NCBI GenBank assembly: GCA_002529455.1
Contig: NYMS01000027.1
Coordinates: 1-42,719, forward strand
Origin: Glycomyces fuscus
Lineage (GTDB): Bacteria; Actinomycetota; Actinomycetes; Streptosporangiales; Streptosporangiaceae
Direction: 5' to 3'
DNA: 42,719 nucleotides
Shown: in pieces, positions 35,223-42,719 of the stretch
Position numbering within the stretch: the first letter of the stretch is position 1
Layout: each line of letters starts with the position of its first letter
Made by a program: the position numbers and the translations under genes
Notes under the pieces: model-generated
Databases searched by the model: none
Seen by the model: only the letters and a program-made list of their open reading frames with translations
Told to the model about the DNA's origin: nothing

Positions 35223-36509
35223 TCAGCGCTGGTCGGCCGGGCTGGGGTCGCCCGTGACGATCCCCGGCGCGGGGTTCGCACCGCCCCCCGCCGGGGCGTC
35301 CGGGGCCTGCGCCTCCGGATCCTGTGCCTGCGGCGCCCGCGCCTGGGGGGCCTGCTGTTCCGGGGCCCGAGCCTCGGGGACCTGCGCCCCGGAGGCCTCC
35401 GGTGTCCCCGGCGCGTCCGCCTCCGGTACCGCCCTCCCCGGTGTCTCCGCCTCCGCGGCCTCCGGTCCCGGGGCCCCCGCCTCCGGGGCCGTCCGGGCCG
35501 CGGGCACGGCCCTGTTCGGCCCGCTCGGCGCCTGTCCGGGCAGGGGCGCCCTCCGGGTGCCCTCCAGCATGTGCTGGGAGGGGGCCTCGAAGAAGGTCCC
35601 GGGCCGGAACATCGCCAGCGAGGTCGGCCGGGCGCGCACCCCCTCGTCCACCCGCAGCACCTCGGGCACGAACACCGTGCCGTCCCCGCAGGTGATCCCC
35701 CACTCCCGTCCCCGGCCGGTCGCGACCACCTGCCCGGGCGCCCCGCCGCGCACCCCCTCGGCCAGGCGTCCCGCGCACAGCGTGATCCGGGCGCTGCCGA
35801 ACATCGCGAACGCCCCCGGGTAGGGGTCGGTGAGCGCGCGCACCATCCGGTCCACGTCGCTTCCGGAGGCGGTGAGGTCGAGGTGGCCGTCGCTGGGGCG
35901 TCGGCGCGGCCACACCGACGCGTGGCCGGTCTGCGGACGCCGGGGCGCGGTGCCCTCCAGCAGGCCCTCCACGTGGCGCACGAGCAGTTCCGCCTGCAGG
36001 TGCCCCACGCGTTCGTACAGGTCGGCGGCGGTGGCGTCCGGGGCCACGTCGAACCAGGCCTGGTCGACGATGTCGCCGCTGTGCTCCTCCCCGTCGAGGT
36101 GGAAGAGGGTGACGGCGCTGGAGCGCATGTCGCGCAGGATGGTCCACGGGATGGGCGCCCGTCCCCGGCCGACCGGCAGCGGCGCGGGGTGCAGTCCGAC
36201 CCCGCCCAGTTCCAGGGAGGACACGGCCTCCCCCGGGGCGGCCCCCGACCAGCCCGCGACGACCACCAGGTCGATGCCGTGGGCGGTGAGGGCTTCGCGG
36301 AACTCGTCCGAGTCGAGGTCGGCGCGCAGGTGCGGCAGACCGAGCCGGCCGGCGAGGGTGCCGTAGTCGAGGTAGCCGGAGCAGTGGGCGAGCTCGGCCG
36401 GGTGGGACACCACCAGGCTCGGCGGAAAACCCTGGGCGCACAGCTCCCGCAGTGCCGGGACACCGAGGCCCAGCCCGGAGACGTAGCAGTAGCGCCGACG
36501 GTCTGACAT
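35223..36509 (-). CDS. Formyltransferase-like protein (Fmt/ArnA fold) with altered active site and long tail
   Basis: A 428-residue protein from ATG 36509 (GAGGGGG upstream). Residues ~1-200 have the formyltransferase fold: a Rossmann-like start, GLHPAPLPVGRGRAPIPWTIL, and HSGDIVDQAWF. Known enzymes use Asn-x-His plus Asp; here H107 and D146 are present but the Asn position is Gly (G105). Residues ~200-310 resemble the Fmt C-terminal domain. The last ~115 residues are a degenerate Pro/Glu/Ala repeat (PEARAPEQQAPQARAPQAQ). It might formylate an amino group of a nucleotide sugar or tRNA, or be inactive. It sits between pafBC/DUF3866 and the FKBP gene with its own non-coding leader. Confidence 0.78.
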   Translation of the reverse strand: MSDRRRYCYVSGLGLGVPALRELCAQGFPPSLVVSHPAELAHCSGYLDYGTLAGRLGLPHLRADLDSDEFREALTAHGIDLVVVAGWSGAAPGEAVSSLELGGVGLHPAPLPVGRGRAPIPWTILRDMRSSAVTLFHLDGEEHSGDIVDQAWFDVAPDATAADLYERVGHLQAELLVRHVEGLLEGTAPRRPQTGHASVWPRRRPSDGHLDLTASGSDVDRMVRALTDPYPGAFAMFGSARITLCAGRLAEGVRGGAPGQVVATGRGREWGITCGDGTVFVPEVLRVDEGVRARPTSLAMFRPGTFFEAPSQHMLEGTRRAPLPGQAPSGPNRAVPAARTAPEAGAPGPEAAEAETPGRAVPEADAPGTPEASGAQVPEARAPEQQAPQARAPQAQDPEAQAPDAPAGGGANPAPGIVTGDPSPADQR

Positions 36510-36834
36510 GAGCTTCCCCCTCGCCCGTCCACCGATGCATTCGACTCTACGCACCGGCCGGGGAAGCGCAGTGGAACGCGGTACCTGGGCGTGTCCGCGC
36601 GTGCGCGCGCCCGGACGCCGCCCCCGGCTCCGGTCCGTGTCGGGGCGGCCGGGCCCACGGCCGAGCCCGCGGCCGCCGGACCTCGGGCACGCGGACGCCC
36701 CCGCGGGTTCCTCCCCGCGGGGGCGTCCGGCTGTCCGACTGCTCACGCGCGTACGCGCCCGGGCTCGGGCTCGGGCTCGGCGGGGACCACTCCCCGCCCC
36801 CCTCCCCCGGCTGTACACGGGTGGGCCGGGAGGG
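36510..36834. promoter_or_regulatory. 325-bp intergenic region with FKBP-gene terminator
   Basis: No plausible gene. It contains the strong hairpin at 36692-36729, three tandem GGGCTC units at 36761-36778, and, on the right-hand side of the formyltransferase start, its probable promoter and ribosome site. I could not assign -35/-10 boxes. Confidence 0.5.
36692..36729 (-). terminator. Strong terminator downstream of FKBP gene
   Basis: A perfect 16-bp stem (36692-36707 with 36714-36729; left arm CGGACGCCCCCGCGGG) around a 6-nt TTCCTC loop, about 105 nt beyond the FKBP stop in the minus direction. Confidence 0.75.
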
Positions 36835-37941
36835 CTACTCCCCGCCCTCGGCGCCGTCCTCGGGCGCGGCGGACTCCTCCGGAGCGGACTCCTCGCCCTC
36901 CTCGCCCTCGGCGGGCTCGGCGGGCGGCGGGTTGTCGTAGGCGCCCAGGACGTCGATGACGAAGACCAGCGTCCCCGCGGGGGCGCCCATGGCCTCCTCC
37001 TCGGTCTCGCCGTAGGCCATGTCACCGGGCACGACCAGCATCAGGCGGCTGCCGACCGGCTGGCCGACGATGCCCTCGTCCCAGCCCTCGATGACCGCGC
37101 CCGCGCCGATCGTGGTGTCGAAGGGGTCTCCGCCGCGGCTCCAGGTGGAGTCGAACACCGGGTGCTCGCCGTTCTCGTCGGCCTCCCAGCGCACACCGCT
37201 GTACTGGACGATGACCTGCTGGCCCTCCTCGACCTCGGCGCCGTCGCCCTCGATGAGCGGGACGACCTCCAGGTCCTCGGGGGGATCGGTGTCGGGAACC
37301 TCGATGGTGGGCTCGCTGTGGCCCTCCTGGGTCACCGTGGGCAGGCCGTCGCCGCCGTCGGAGGTCTGCTCCCCCTGCACGACCGAACCCTTGTTGAAGC
37401 GGTCCATCAGGTCGATGACCAGGACGCTCGCGCCCTCCTGGACGGGCTGGCCCGACATCTCGGCCTGCTGGCGCTCCTCCTCGGTGAGCGGCGGGAAGAC
37501 GTAGACGGCCCGGCTGCCGACAGGCTGGCTGACCAGCACGTCGCTGATCTCCTCGGGCATCTGCTCCATGCGGATGAGGTCCGGGGCGCCGGTCTCGTAG
37601 CTGGACTGCCCCTCGACGGGCTCGCCCTCGCCGGGCCCGGTCCACTGGTACTGGACGACGTTGGCGATCAGGAGGTCGTCGGCGCGCACCAGCTCGTTCT
37701 CGCCCGGGCCCTCGTCGACGACGCCCGAGAGCTGCTCGCTCGGGGGCTCCTCGTCGGGGAAGACGACCTCCGGTTCCTCACCGACCTCGCCGGTGACTTC
37801 GGGAAGCCGCGGGTCGAGCTGGTCCTCCCCCATACGCAGGAAGGCGGGAGTACGCCACTCCTCGGGGATGTTTCCGCAGCTTGAGACCGCCAGGGCGATC
37901 GCGGTCAGCGGCACCGCGAGGGCGGCAGCACGTCGGTGCAT
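36835..37941 (-). CDS. FKBP-type peptidyl-prolyl isomerase lipoprotein, two FKBP domains
   Basis: A 368-residue lipoprotein. The signal peptide (1-21) ends in a lipobox LAVSSC, so C22 would be lipidated and the protein anchored outside the membrane. The first FKBP-like unit (~60-180) lacks a clear catalytic core. The second (~235-340) is intact, with VIVQYSGVRWE, VFDSTW, FDTTIGAGAVIEGWDEGIVGQPVGSRLMLVVP and YGE. It likely speeds proline isomerisation in secreted proteins. Both linker and C-terminal tail are strongly acidic. It lies directly downstream of pafA, an arrangement also seen in streptomycetes as far as I recall. Start ATG 37941. Confidence 0.92.
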   Translation of the reverse strand: MHRRAAALAVPLTAIALAVSSCGNIPEEWRTPAFLRMGEDQLDPRLPEVTGEVGEEPEVVFPDEEPPSEQLSGVVDEGPGENELVRADDLLIANVVQYQWTGPGEGEPVEGQSSYETGAPDLIRMEQMPEEISDVLVSQPVGSRAVYVFPPLTEEERQQAEMSGQPVQEGASVLVIDLMDRFNKGSVVQGEQTSDGGDGLPTVTQEGHSEPTIEVPDTDPPEDLEVVPLIEGDGAEVEEGQQVIVQYSGVRWEADENGEHPVFDSTWSRGGDPFDTTIGAGAVIEGWDEGIVGQPVGSRLMLVVPGDMAYGETEEEAMGAPAGTLVFVIDVLGAYDNPPPAEPAEGEEGEESAPEESAAPEDGAEGGE

Positions 37942-38032
37942 GGGTCACAACCTCTGATTTCCGGCTTGGGACAGAGTCACACTACCGAAAAGAAGGGCCG
38001 TAACCATCCCCCGGAACACCACGAACACCGGA

Positions 38033-38069
38033 GCCCCGCCGCGGACGGTCTTCGACCGCCGGACGGGGC
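38033..38069 (-). terminator. Hairpin downstream of pafA
   Basis: GCCCCG (38033-38038) pairs with CGGGGC (38064-38069), with an inner CGGTC-TTC-GACCG stem. It lies 24-60 nt past the pafA stop and may separate pafA from the FKBP gene. Confidence 0.55.
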
Positions 38070-38092
38070 CCGGGAGCAGTGGTCCGGAAGTC

Positions 38093-39451
38093 CTACATGC
38101 CGGCGATGAGCTTCTCCACCCGCTCGTCCACCGACTTGAAGGGGTCCTTGCACAGCACGGTGCGCTGGGCCTGGTCGTTGAGCTTGAGGTGCACCCAGTC
38201 CACCGTGAAGTCGCGGCGCTGCTCCTGGGCGCGGCGGATGAACTCGCCGCGCAGGCGGGCCCGCGTGGTCTGCGGCGGTACCGACTTGGCCTCGAAGATC
38301 TTCAGGTCGCCGACCACCCGGTCCATCTGTCCGCGGCCCTGGAGCAGGTAGAACAGCCCGCGGTCGCGGTGGATGTCGTGGTAGGTCAGGTCGAGCTGGG
38401 CCACCCGGGGAGAGGACAGGGACAGGTCGTGCTTGTCGCGGTAGCGCTCCAGCAGCAGGTACTTGGCCACCCAGTCGATCTCGCGGGCGACGGTGCCCAG
38501 GTTCTGGGTCTCGACCGCCTCCAGGGTGCGCTGCCACAGCTCCAGGACGCGCTTGCCGGTGGCGTCGGTGCCGTGCCGGTCGACGTAGCTCTGCACCTTG
38601 TCCAGGTACTCGCGCTGGATCTCCAGCGCGCTGGCCTCGCGTCCGTTGGCCAGGCGCACCTTGCGGCGGCCGGTCATGTCGTGGCTGACCTCGCGGATGG
38701 CCCGGATCGGGTTCTCCAGCGTGTAGTCGCGCATGACCACCCCGGCCTCGATCATGCGCAGCACCAGGTCGGTGGAGCCCAGCTTGAGCAGGGTGGTGGT
38801 CTCGCTCATGTTGGAGTCGCCGACGATGACGTGGAGGCGGCGGAAGCGCTCGGCGTCCGCGTGCGGCTCGTCGCGGGTGTTGATGATGGGGCGCGAGCGC
38901 GTGGTGGCCGAGGAGACGCCCTCCCAGATGTGCTCGGCGCGCTGGCTGACGCAGAACAGGGCTCCGCGGGGGGTCTGGAGCACCTTTCCGGCGCCGCAGA
39001 TGATCTGGCGGGTGACCAGGAAGGGGATGAGCACGTCGGCCAGGCGGCCGAACTCGCCGTGCCGTCCCACGAGGTAGTTCTCGTGGCAGCCGTAGGAGTT
39101 GCCCGCCGAGTCGGTGTTGTTCTTGAACAGGTAGATGTCCCCGGCGATGCCCTCCTCGTGCAGGCGCTGCTCGGCGTCGACCTGCAGCCCCTCCAGGATG
39201 CGCTCGCCGGCCTTGTCGTGGGCCACCAGGTCCACGAGGCTGTCGCACTCGGGGGTGGCGTACTCGGGGTGGCTGCCCACGTCCAGGTACAGGCGGGCCC
39301 CGTTGCGCAGGAACACGTTGCTGCTGCGCCCCCAGGAGACCACCCTGCGGAAGAGGTAGCGGGCGACCTCGTCCGGGGACAGGCGGCGCTGTCCACGGAA
39401 GGTGCACGTGACCCCGTACTCGTTCTCCAGCCCGAAGATCCGTCGTTCCAC
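38093..39451 (-). CDS. pafA: Pup--protein ligase PafA
   Basis: A 452-residue ligase of the carboxylate-amine/glutamine-synthetase-like superfamily; it uses ATP to join the C-terminal Glu of Pup to Lys side chains of targets. The hallmark start [18 protein letters not shown] supplies the metal/ATP-site Glu residues, and the family's [29 protein letters not shown] and [15 protein letters not shown] segments are present. Length fits PafA. GTG 39451 has GAGG upstream. It is separated from prcA by 113 bp with a hairpin. It acts with pup, prcA and prcB upstream. Confidence 0.98.
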   Translation of the reverse strand: MERRIFGLENEYGVTCTFRGQRRLSPDEVARYLFRRVVSWGRSSNVFLRNGARLYLDVGSHPEYATPECDSLVDLVAHDKAGERILEGLQVDAEQRLHEEGIAGDIYLFKNNTDSAGNSYGCHENYLVGRHGEFGRLADVLIPFLVTRQIICGAGKVLQTPRGALFCVSQRAEHIWEGVSSATTRSRPIINTRDEPHADAERFRRLHVIVGDSNMSETTTLLKLGSTDLVLRMIEAGVVMRDYTLENPIRAIREVSHDMTGRRKVRLANGREASALEIQREYLDKVQSYVDRHGTDATGKRVLELWQRTLEAVETQNLGTVAREIDWVAKYLLLERYRDKHDLSLSSPRVAQLDLTYHDIHRDRGLFYLLQGRGQMDRVVGDLKIFEAKSVPPQTTRARLRGEFIRRAQEQRRDFTVDWVHLKLNDQAQRTVLCKDPFKSVDERVEKLIAGM

Positions 39452-39519
39452 GCGGCCTCACCAACTTCCCGTCACCGGGGTGCGGACGACGGGGCCGCGT
39501 CGTCCACACCCGCCCGGCC

Positions 39520-39546
39520 GGTGCGGCGCCTCGGGAGCGCCGCACC
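39520..39546 (-). terminator. Hairpin between prcA and pafA
   Basis: GGTGCGGCGC (39520-39529) and GCGCCGCACC (39537-39546) form a perfect 10-bp stem with a 7-nt loop, 18 nt after the prcA stop. It could end or attenuate the pup-prcBA transcript. Confidence 0.7.
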
Positions 39547-39564
39547 GTGATCATCGTTTCCAGG

Positions 39565-40341
39565 TCACTCGTCGGTCCCGCCCGCGGTGGTGCTCCCGGT
39601 GGTCCCGGTGCTTCCGGCGGCACCGCCGGAGGCGCCGCCGCCGGCCGCCCTGCCCTCCTCGATGAGGTCGGTCAGGCGCTGGCCGTGGATGCGGCGGAAC
39701 TTGCGGTGCTGCCTGGAGCGCTCCAGGACCGCGACCTCCAGGTTGGTGGCCTCCAGTTCGCGCTCCTCGCCGTTCTCCCTGGCCAGGGCGTGGGTGGCCG
39801 CGTTGAGGGCGGCGCTGAGGGGGGCGTCGGCGGCGAAGCGGTCCTTGAGCACGCCGGACACGTGCTCGGAGGAGCCGCCCACCGCCACGAAGCCCTGTTC
39901 GTCCACGATGGAGCCGTCGAAGGTGATGCGGTAGATCTCGTCCTCGGCGGCGGTGTCGCCGACCTCGGCGACGACGATCTCCACCTCCCAGGGCTTGAGG
40001 CTCTCGCTGAAGACGGTGCCCAGGGTCTGGGCGTAGATGTTGGCGAGCTGGCGCCCGCTGACGTCGCGGCGGTCGTACTGGTACCCGCGCACGTCGGCGA
40101 AGCGCACGCCCATCAGGCGCAGGTTCTCGAACTCGGGGTAGCGGCCGACGGCGGCGAAGCCGATCCGGTCGTAGAGCTCGCTGATCTTGTGCAGGGTGCG
40201 GGACATGTTGTCCGCCACCAGGAGGATCCCGCCCTCGTACTGCAGGACGACGGCGCTGCGGCCGCGCGCGATGCCCTTGCGCGCGTAGTCCGCCTTGTCC
40301 TTCATCTGCTGTTCGGGGGCGACGTAGAACGGCATCGACAC
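39565..40341 (-). CDS. prcA: 20S proteasome alpha subunit
   Basis: A 258-residue subunit that forms the outer rings and gate of the proteasome. The conserved N-terminus MPFYVAPEQQMKDKADYARKGIARGRS and central RYPEFENLRLMGVRFADVRGYQYDRRDVSGRQLA are typical; there is no N-terminal catalytic Thr, as expected. The C-terminal ~30 residues are a Gly/Ala/Thr/Ser-rich disordered tail (GGGASGGAAGSTGTTG). GTG 40341 or the ATG two codons later could be used. It lies 54 nt after prcB. Confidence 0.97.
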   Translation of the reverse strand: MSMPFYVAPEQQMKDKADYARKGIARGRSAVVLQYEGGILLVADNMSRTLHKISELYDRIGFAAVGRYPEFENLRLMGVRFADVRGYQYDRRDVSGRQLANIYAQTLGTVFSESLKPWEVEIVVAEVGDTAAEDEIYRITFDGSIVDEQGFVAVGGSSEHVSGVLKDRFAADAPLSAALNAATHALARENGEERELEATNLEVAVLERSRQHRKFRRIHGQRLTDLIEEGRAAGGGASGGAAGSTGTTGSTTAGGTDE

Positions 40342-40395
40342 CGCGGATCGTTTCCTTACCTAGTCGGGAGATGTCTGGCGTGGGGACGGGGCGGT

Positions 40396-41238
40396 TCAGC
40401 CCAGCGTGGCCGTGGGGCCGTCCGGATCGGCCGCGCGTCCCTCGACCACCTCGGTCGCCAGACGGGCGACGTCCTCGGCGGGCATCCTGCGGTGGCCGTC
40501 CGCGGTGACGACGTCGACGAGGGGGAAGATCTTGCGGTGCAGGTCGGGGCCGCCGGTGGCGGAGTCGTCGTCGGCGGCGTCGTAGAGGGCCTCCAGGGCG
40601 ACCCTGGCGGCGCCGGTCTGGTCCAGGTCGTCGCGGTAGAGCTTCTTGATCGAGCCCCGGGCGAAGACCGAGCCGGAGCCGATGGAGTGGTAGCGCTGCT
40701 CCTCGTACCGGCCGCCGACGGCGTCGTAGCTGAACACGCGGCCCTGACCGGTGTTCTCGTCGTAGCCCACCAGCAGCGGGATGACGACGAAGCCCTGCAT
40801 CGCCATGCCGAGGTTGCCCCGGACCATCTGCGCGAGTTTGTTGGCCTTACCCTCGAGGGAGAGCGAGCGGCCCTCCATCTTCTCGTAGTGCTCCAGCTCG
40901 ACCTGGTAGAGGCGGGCCAGCTCGATACCGATCCCGGCGGAGCCCGCGATGGCCACGGCGGAGAACTCGTCGGTACGGAAGACCTTCTCCATGTCGCGGT
41001 TGGCGATGACGTTGCCCTGCGTGGCCCTGCGGTCGCCCGCCACGAGCACGCCGCCGGGGAAGGTCATGGCGACGATGGTCGTGGCGTCGGGGGTGAGGTG
41101 CTCGGTCCCGCCGCCCGGGGGCAGCTTGTGCCCGGGCAGCATCTCGGGGCTGACCGAACTGAGAAACTCGGTGAAGGACGAGGTTCCCGCACTCATGAAA
41201 GCGGCGGGCAACCGTCCGCCCTCGAACCCTTCGAACAC
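40396..41238 (-). CDS. prcB: 20S proteasome beta subunit (threonine protease)
   Basis: A 280-residue precursor from GTG 41238, supported by GGAGGGAG 5 nt upstream. The frame could reach 41271, but that would place the start inside a hairpin. A propeptide of ~52 residues is removed to expose the catalytic Thr at residue 53 ([23 protein letters not shown]). The active-site Asp, Lys and Ser/Asp motifs of the beta type are recognisable ([19 protein letters not shown]). It forms the inner proteolytic rings that degrade pupylated proteins. The gene follows pup by 168 nt with a hairpin in between. Confidence 0.97.
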   Translation of the reverse strand: MFEGFEGGRLPAAFMSAGTSSFTEFLSSVSPEMLPGHKLPPGGGTEHLTPDATTIVAMTFPGGVLVAGDRRATQGNVIANRDMEKVFRTDEFSAVAIAGSAGIGIELARLYQVELEHYEKMEGRSLSLEGKANKLAQMVRGNLGMAMQGFVVIPLLVGYDENTGQGRVFSYDAVGGRYEEQRYHSIGSGSVFARGSIKKLYRDDLDQTGAARVALEALYDAADDDSATGGPDLHRKIFPLVDVVTADGHRRMPAEDVARLATEVVEGRAADPDGPTATLG

Positions 41239-41254
41239 GCGACTCCCTCCACGC

Positions 41255-41288
41255 GCGCCCCACCCCGGCATGGGGGCGGGTGGGGCGC
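41255..41288 (-). promoter_or_regulatory. Hairpin in the pup-prcB spacer
   Basis: GCGCCCCACCC (41255-41265) pairs perfectly over 11 bp with 41278-41288 around a 12-nt loop, just upstream of the prcB ribosome site (41239-41250). It could be an attenuator, an RNA-processing or stability element, or a terminator that limits prcBA relative to pup. Confidence 0.6.
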
Positions 41289-41406
41289 CTGTTGTTCTTG
41301 TTGTCTGCGGTCAGGCTGTGCGCCGACCGTTGGAACTGACCCTAGTCGTGCGCGCGGCGGGGCTGGCGGCGCTGGAGTGCGCTGTCAGCGAACCGCCGCG
41401 GGGCGG

Positions 41407-41610
41407 CTACTGGCCGCCCTTTTGCACGAACTGCCGAACGAAGTCCTCGGCGTTGCTCTCCAGCACGTCGTCGATCTCGTCGAGGATGTCGTCGACGTCC
41501 TCGTCCAACTGGTCCTTGCGCTCCTGAACGTCCGCCGAGGCCTCGGTCTCCTCGACCTCCTCGTCTCGGCGCGAGGCGTGCTTCTGGCCGCCCGTGTCCT
41601 TCGTCGCCAT
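41407..41610 (-). CDS. pup: Prokaryotic ubiquitin-like protein Pup
   Basis: A 67-residue acidic, largely disordered tag. The C-terminal half forms the Mpa/proteasome-binding coiled-coil region (DVQERKDQLDEDVDDILDEI) and ends VQKGGQ, so the terminal Gln must be deamidated by Dop before PafA can attach it to Lys. Start ATG 41610, with GGGAGG about 9 nt upstream. The gene heads the proteasome cluster. Neither dop nor the ATPase gene mpa/arc is next to it in this window, although both usually are. Confidence 0.98.
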   Translation of the reverse strand: MATKDTGGQKHASRRDEEVEETEASADVQERKDQLDEDVDDILDEIDDVLESNAEDFVRQFVQKGGQ

Positions 41611-41622
41611 AGCCTGTTACCT

Positions 41623-41646
41623 CCCGTTCGGGCTCCCCGTTCGGGG
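41623..41646 (-). promoter_or_regulatory. Tandem GTTC-loop hairpins in the pup leader
   Basis: CCC-GTTC-GGG (41623-41632) and CCCC-GTTC-GGGG (41635-41646) are nearly identical short hairpins separated by 2 nt. In the pup transcript the 3' arm of the nearer one runs into the ribosome site GGGAGG, so folding could hide the site. Confidence 0.45.
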
Positions 41647-42239
41647 CTCTTGCCCTTATCTTGGCCCAACACCGGGCGCCTCAACCCCCTTCCCGGGGCC
41701 CGATACTCGCTAGTTACCTCGGATCGTCCCATGTGCGCGCCCACGCGCTCGTACGCGTGTGCGCCGCGCCCCGGGCGTGTCACGGCCGGCGCCGCGGAGG
41801 GGCGACGGGGTCGGCCGAGCCGCCGCTCCCCTCCGGTTCGCGCCCGCGGGGGCCGTACCGGCGGACGCGCACGGGCCCCCGTGGACAGCGAGGCGCCTGG
41901 AGGCGCCCCGGGCCGCTCCGGAGGCACCGGCGCGCACCGGGTCCCAGAGGGCTCCCCGGGGCGGCCGGACCCCGCCGCCCCACCCGGGGCCGCCGCGGGT
42001 ACGGCTGTTCGCCCTCCGAACAGGAGTTACCCGCGGGTCACCGCCCTGACCTCAGGGGTTACTTCTACGTGTCCGCACGGTCACGGTTGGCACCCGGTTC
42101 CGGTGACCGCATCCGGCCACGAGACACCCCTTGCCCCCTCCGCGTTTCCATGTTCCGGAAGCGATTCCGACAGAAAAGACAAGGTCAGACACACCAGTCA
42201 CATGCGTCACATATTGCAATTCATTCGATCATCCGATGA

Positions 42240-42260
42240 CCCTTTCATCCCTTGAAAGGG
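42240..42260. promoter_or_regulatory. Inverted repeat in the protease upstream region
   Basis: CCCTTTCA and TGAAAGGG form perfect 8-bp arms around a 5-nt centre, about 200 nt before the protease start, in an AT-rich tract. It could be an operator or an RNA hairpin; no binding protein can be named. Confidence 0.45.
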
Positions 42261-42460
42261 AGTCTCCATTACCCGCCCTTCCAACAACCAGGTTGCGCAC
42301 TTATGGTGTGTGTTCGTTTACCGAGTGTCTTGGCTACAGGGTTCTCGGTAGGCGCATCGTGGAGCCGAGCCCCCTGCACGGCCCCACCGGGGTCCGACGT
42401 CCTCGCCGGCGGGCGTCGGGCCCCGAACCCCCATCCATTCCCCAAGGAGAGTAGGGATCT

Positions 42461-42719
42461 ATGCGACCCTCCCCCGCCATCTCCGCCATCGGCACCGGCG
42501 CACTCGCGTTCGGTCTGGCGTTCTCCGTGACGCCGGGCGCCGGTGCGGCGACCGTACCGGCCGAGCCAGCGAGCGAGGCCCAGACGATGATGGAAGCGCT
42601 GCAGAGAGACCTCGGCCTCACCCCGCTCGGGGCCGAGGAGCTGCTCTCGGCGCAGGAAGCCGCGATCGAGACCGACGCCGAGGCCACCGAGGCCGCGGGT
42701 GAGGCCTACGGCGGCTCCC
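42461..42719 (+). CDS. Secreted S1 (chymotrypsin-like) serine protease precursor, 3' truncated
   Basis: Eighty-six residues are visible before the window ends. ATG 42461 follows AAGGAGA. A signal peptide of about 29 residues (GTGALAFGLAFSVTPGAGA) is followed by the start of an alpha-lytic-protease-type prodomain: MMEALQRDLGLTPLGAEELLSAQEAA. This matches the prodomain of Nocardiopsis and streptogrisin-like proteases, which acts as a folding chaperone and is cut off after export. The catalytic domain lies outside the window, so activity cannot be checked. The resemblance to known Nocardiopsis proteases is my strongest clue to the genus. Confidence 0.88.
   Translation, partial: MRPSPAISAIGTGALAFGLAFSVTPGAGAATVPAEPASEAQTMMEALQRDLGLTPLGAEELLSAQEAAIETDAEATEAAGEAYGGS

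Larger units (their letters stand above)
41611..42460. promoter_or_regulatory. 850-bp gene-free divergent region pup / S1 protease
   Basis: Right of pup, its leader contains tandem CCCGTTCGGG-type repeats (41623-41646). The next ~400 bp are GC-rich with no credible frame. From about 42130 to 42340 the DNA becomes distinctly AT-richer, as is common for regulated promoters, and holds an inverted repeat CCCTTTCA-N5-TGAAAGGG at 42240-42260. The protease ribosome site AAGGAGA is at 42444-42450. Confidence 0.55.

Noticed and set aside
36761..36778. GGGCTC tandem triplet as a functional repeat
   Set aside because: Three short GC-rich units are within chance expectation for this genome; no gene or hairpin depends on them.
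39547..42255. A 902-codon plus-strand frame opposite prcA, prcB and pup
   Set aside because: It is antisense to three certain genes and has shadow-like composition (many Val/Gly/His/Ala), as do similar long frames opposite prcA/pafA, helY and pafBC.

Overview
The window is about 42.7 kb of very GC-rich DNA from a filamentous actinomycete. The best guess is Nocardiopsis or a close relative (Nocardiopsidaceae). The evidence is the start of an S1 protease precursor at the right edge, which closely resembles what I remember of Nocardiopsis secreted serine proteases, a complete Pup-proteasome/Tat/HelY neighbourhood, an MsiK-type sugar ATPase, and frequent GTG or TTG starts. There are no rRNA or tRNA genes, CRISPR arrays, transposases or phage genes that I can see.

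Left part (1-10.1 kb): the 3' part of a secreted GH16 beta-glucanase with a ricin-type lectin domain; a convergent NRDE/TANGO2-family protein; a CtpE-like P-type ATPase; a nucleoside deaminase; a minus-strand pair fxsA/lnt (membrane protein and apolipoprotein N-acyltransferase); and msiK, the shared ATPase of sugar ABC importers.

Middle part (10.2-23.9 kb): this holds the most unusual locus. A prolyl oligopeptidase, a 35-residue acidic Ser/Asp-rich peptide and a JmjC-type 2-oxoglutarate oxygenase lie in a row on the plus strand. The peptide is separated from the oxygenase by a perfect 14-bp hairpin. This has the layout of a ribosomally made, post-translationally modified peptide (RiPP) cassette. 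Next come a TetR/DrrAB-type exporter module with overlapping divergent promoters and a palindromic operator, a DUF2306 membrane protein, an FhuF-like ferric reductase behind a clear iron box, a DUF4352 surface protein, an MFS transporter, a small conserved-looking protein, panD and a LacI-type regulator.

Right part (23.9-41.6 kb, nearly all minus strand): the actinobacterial protein-quality-control neighbourhood. In transcription order this is pup, prcB, prcA, pafA, an FKBP lipoprotein, a formyltransferase-like protein, a naturally fused pafBC, a small membrane protein, tatA, tatC, a DUF397 protein, then a lipid-kinase-like gene and the Ski2-like helicase helY. A Spo0M gene and a DUF3866 gene are inserted on the plus strand. 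Pup is ligated to targets by PafA and degraded by PrcAB; PafBC is the DNA-damage activator linked to this locus. The depupylase/deamidase gene dop, usually next to pup, is not in the window. Instead an 850-bp non-coding stretch leads to the secreted protease.

All function calls come from reading motifs and family resemblance; no database search was run. Hairpins were found by eye and paired base by base, without energy calculations.
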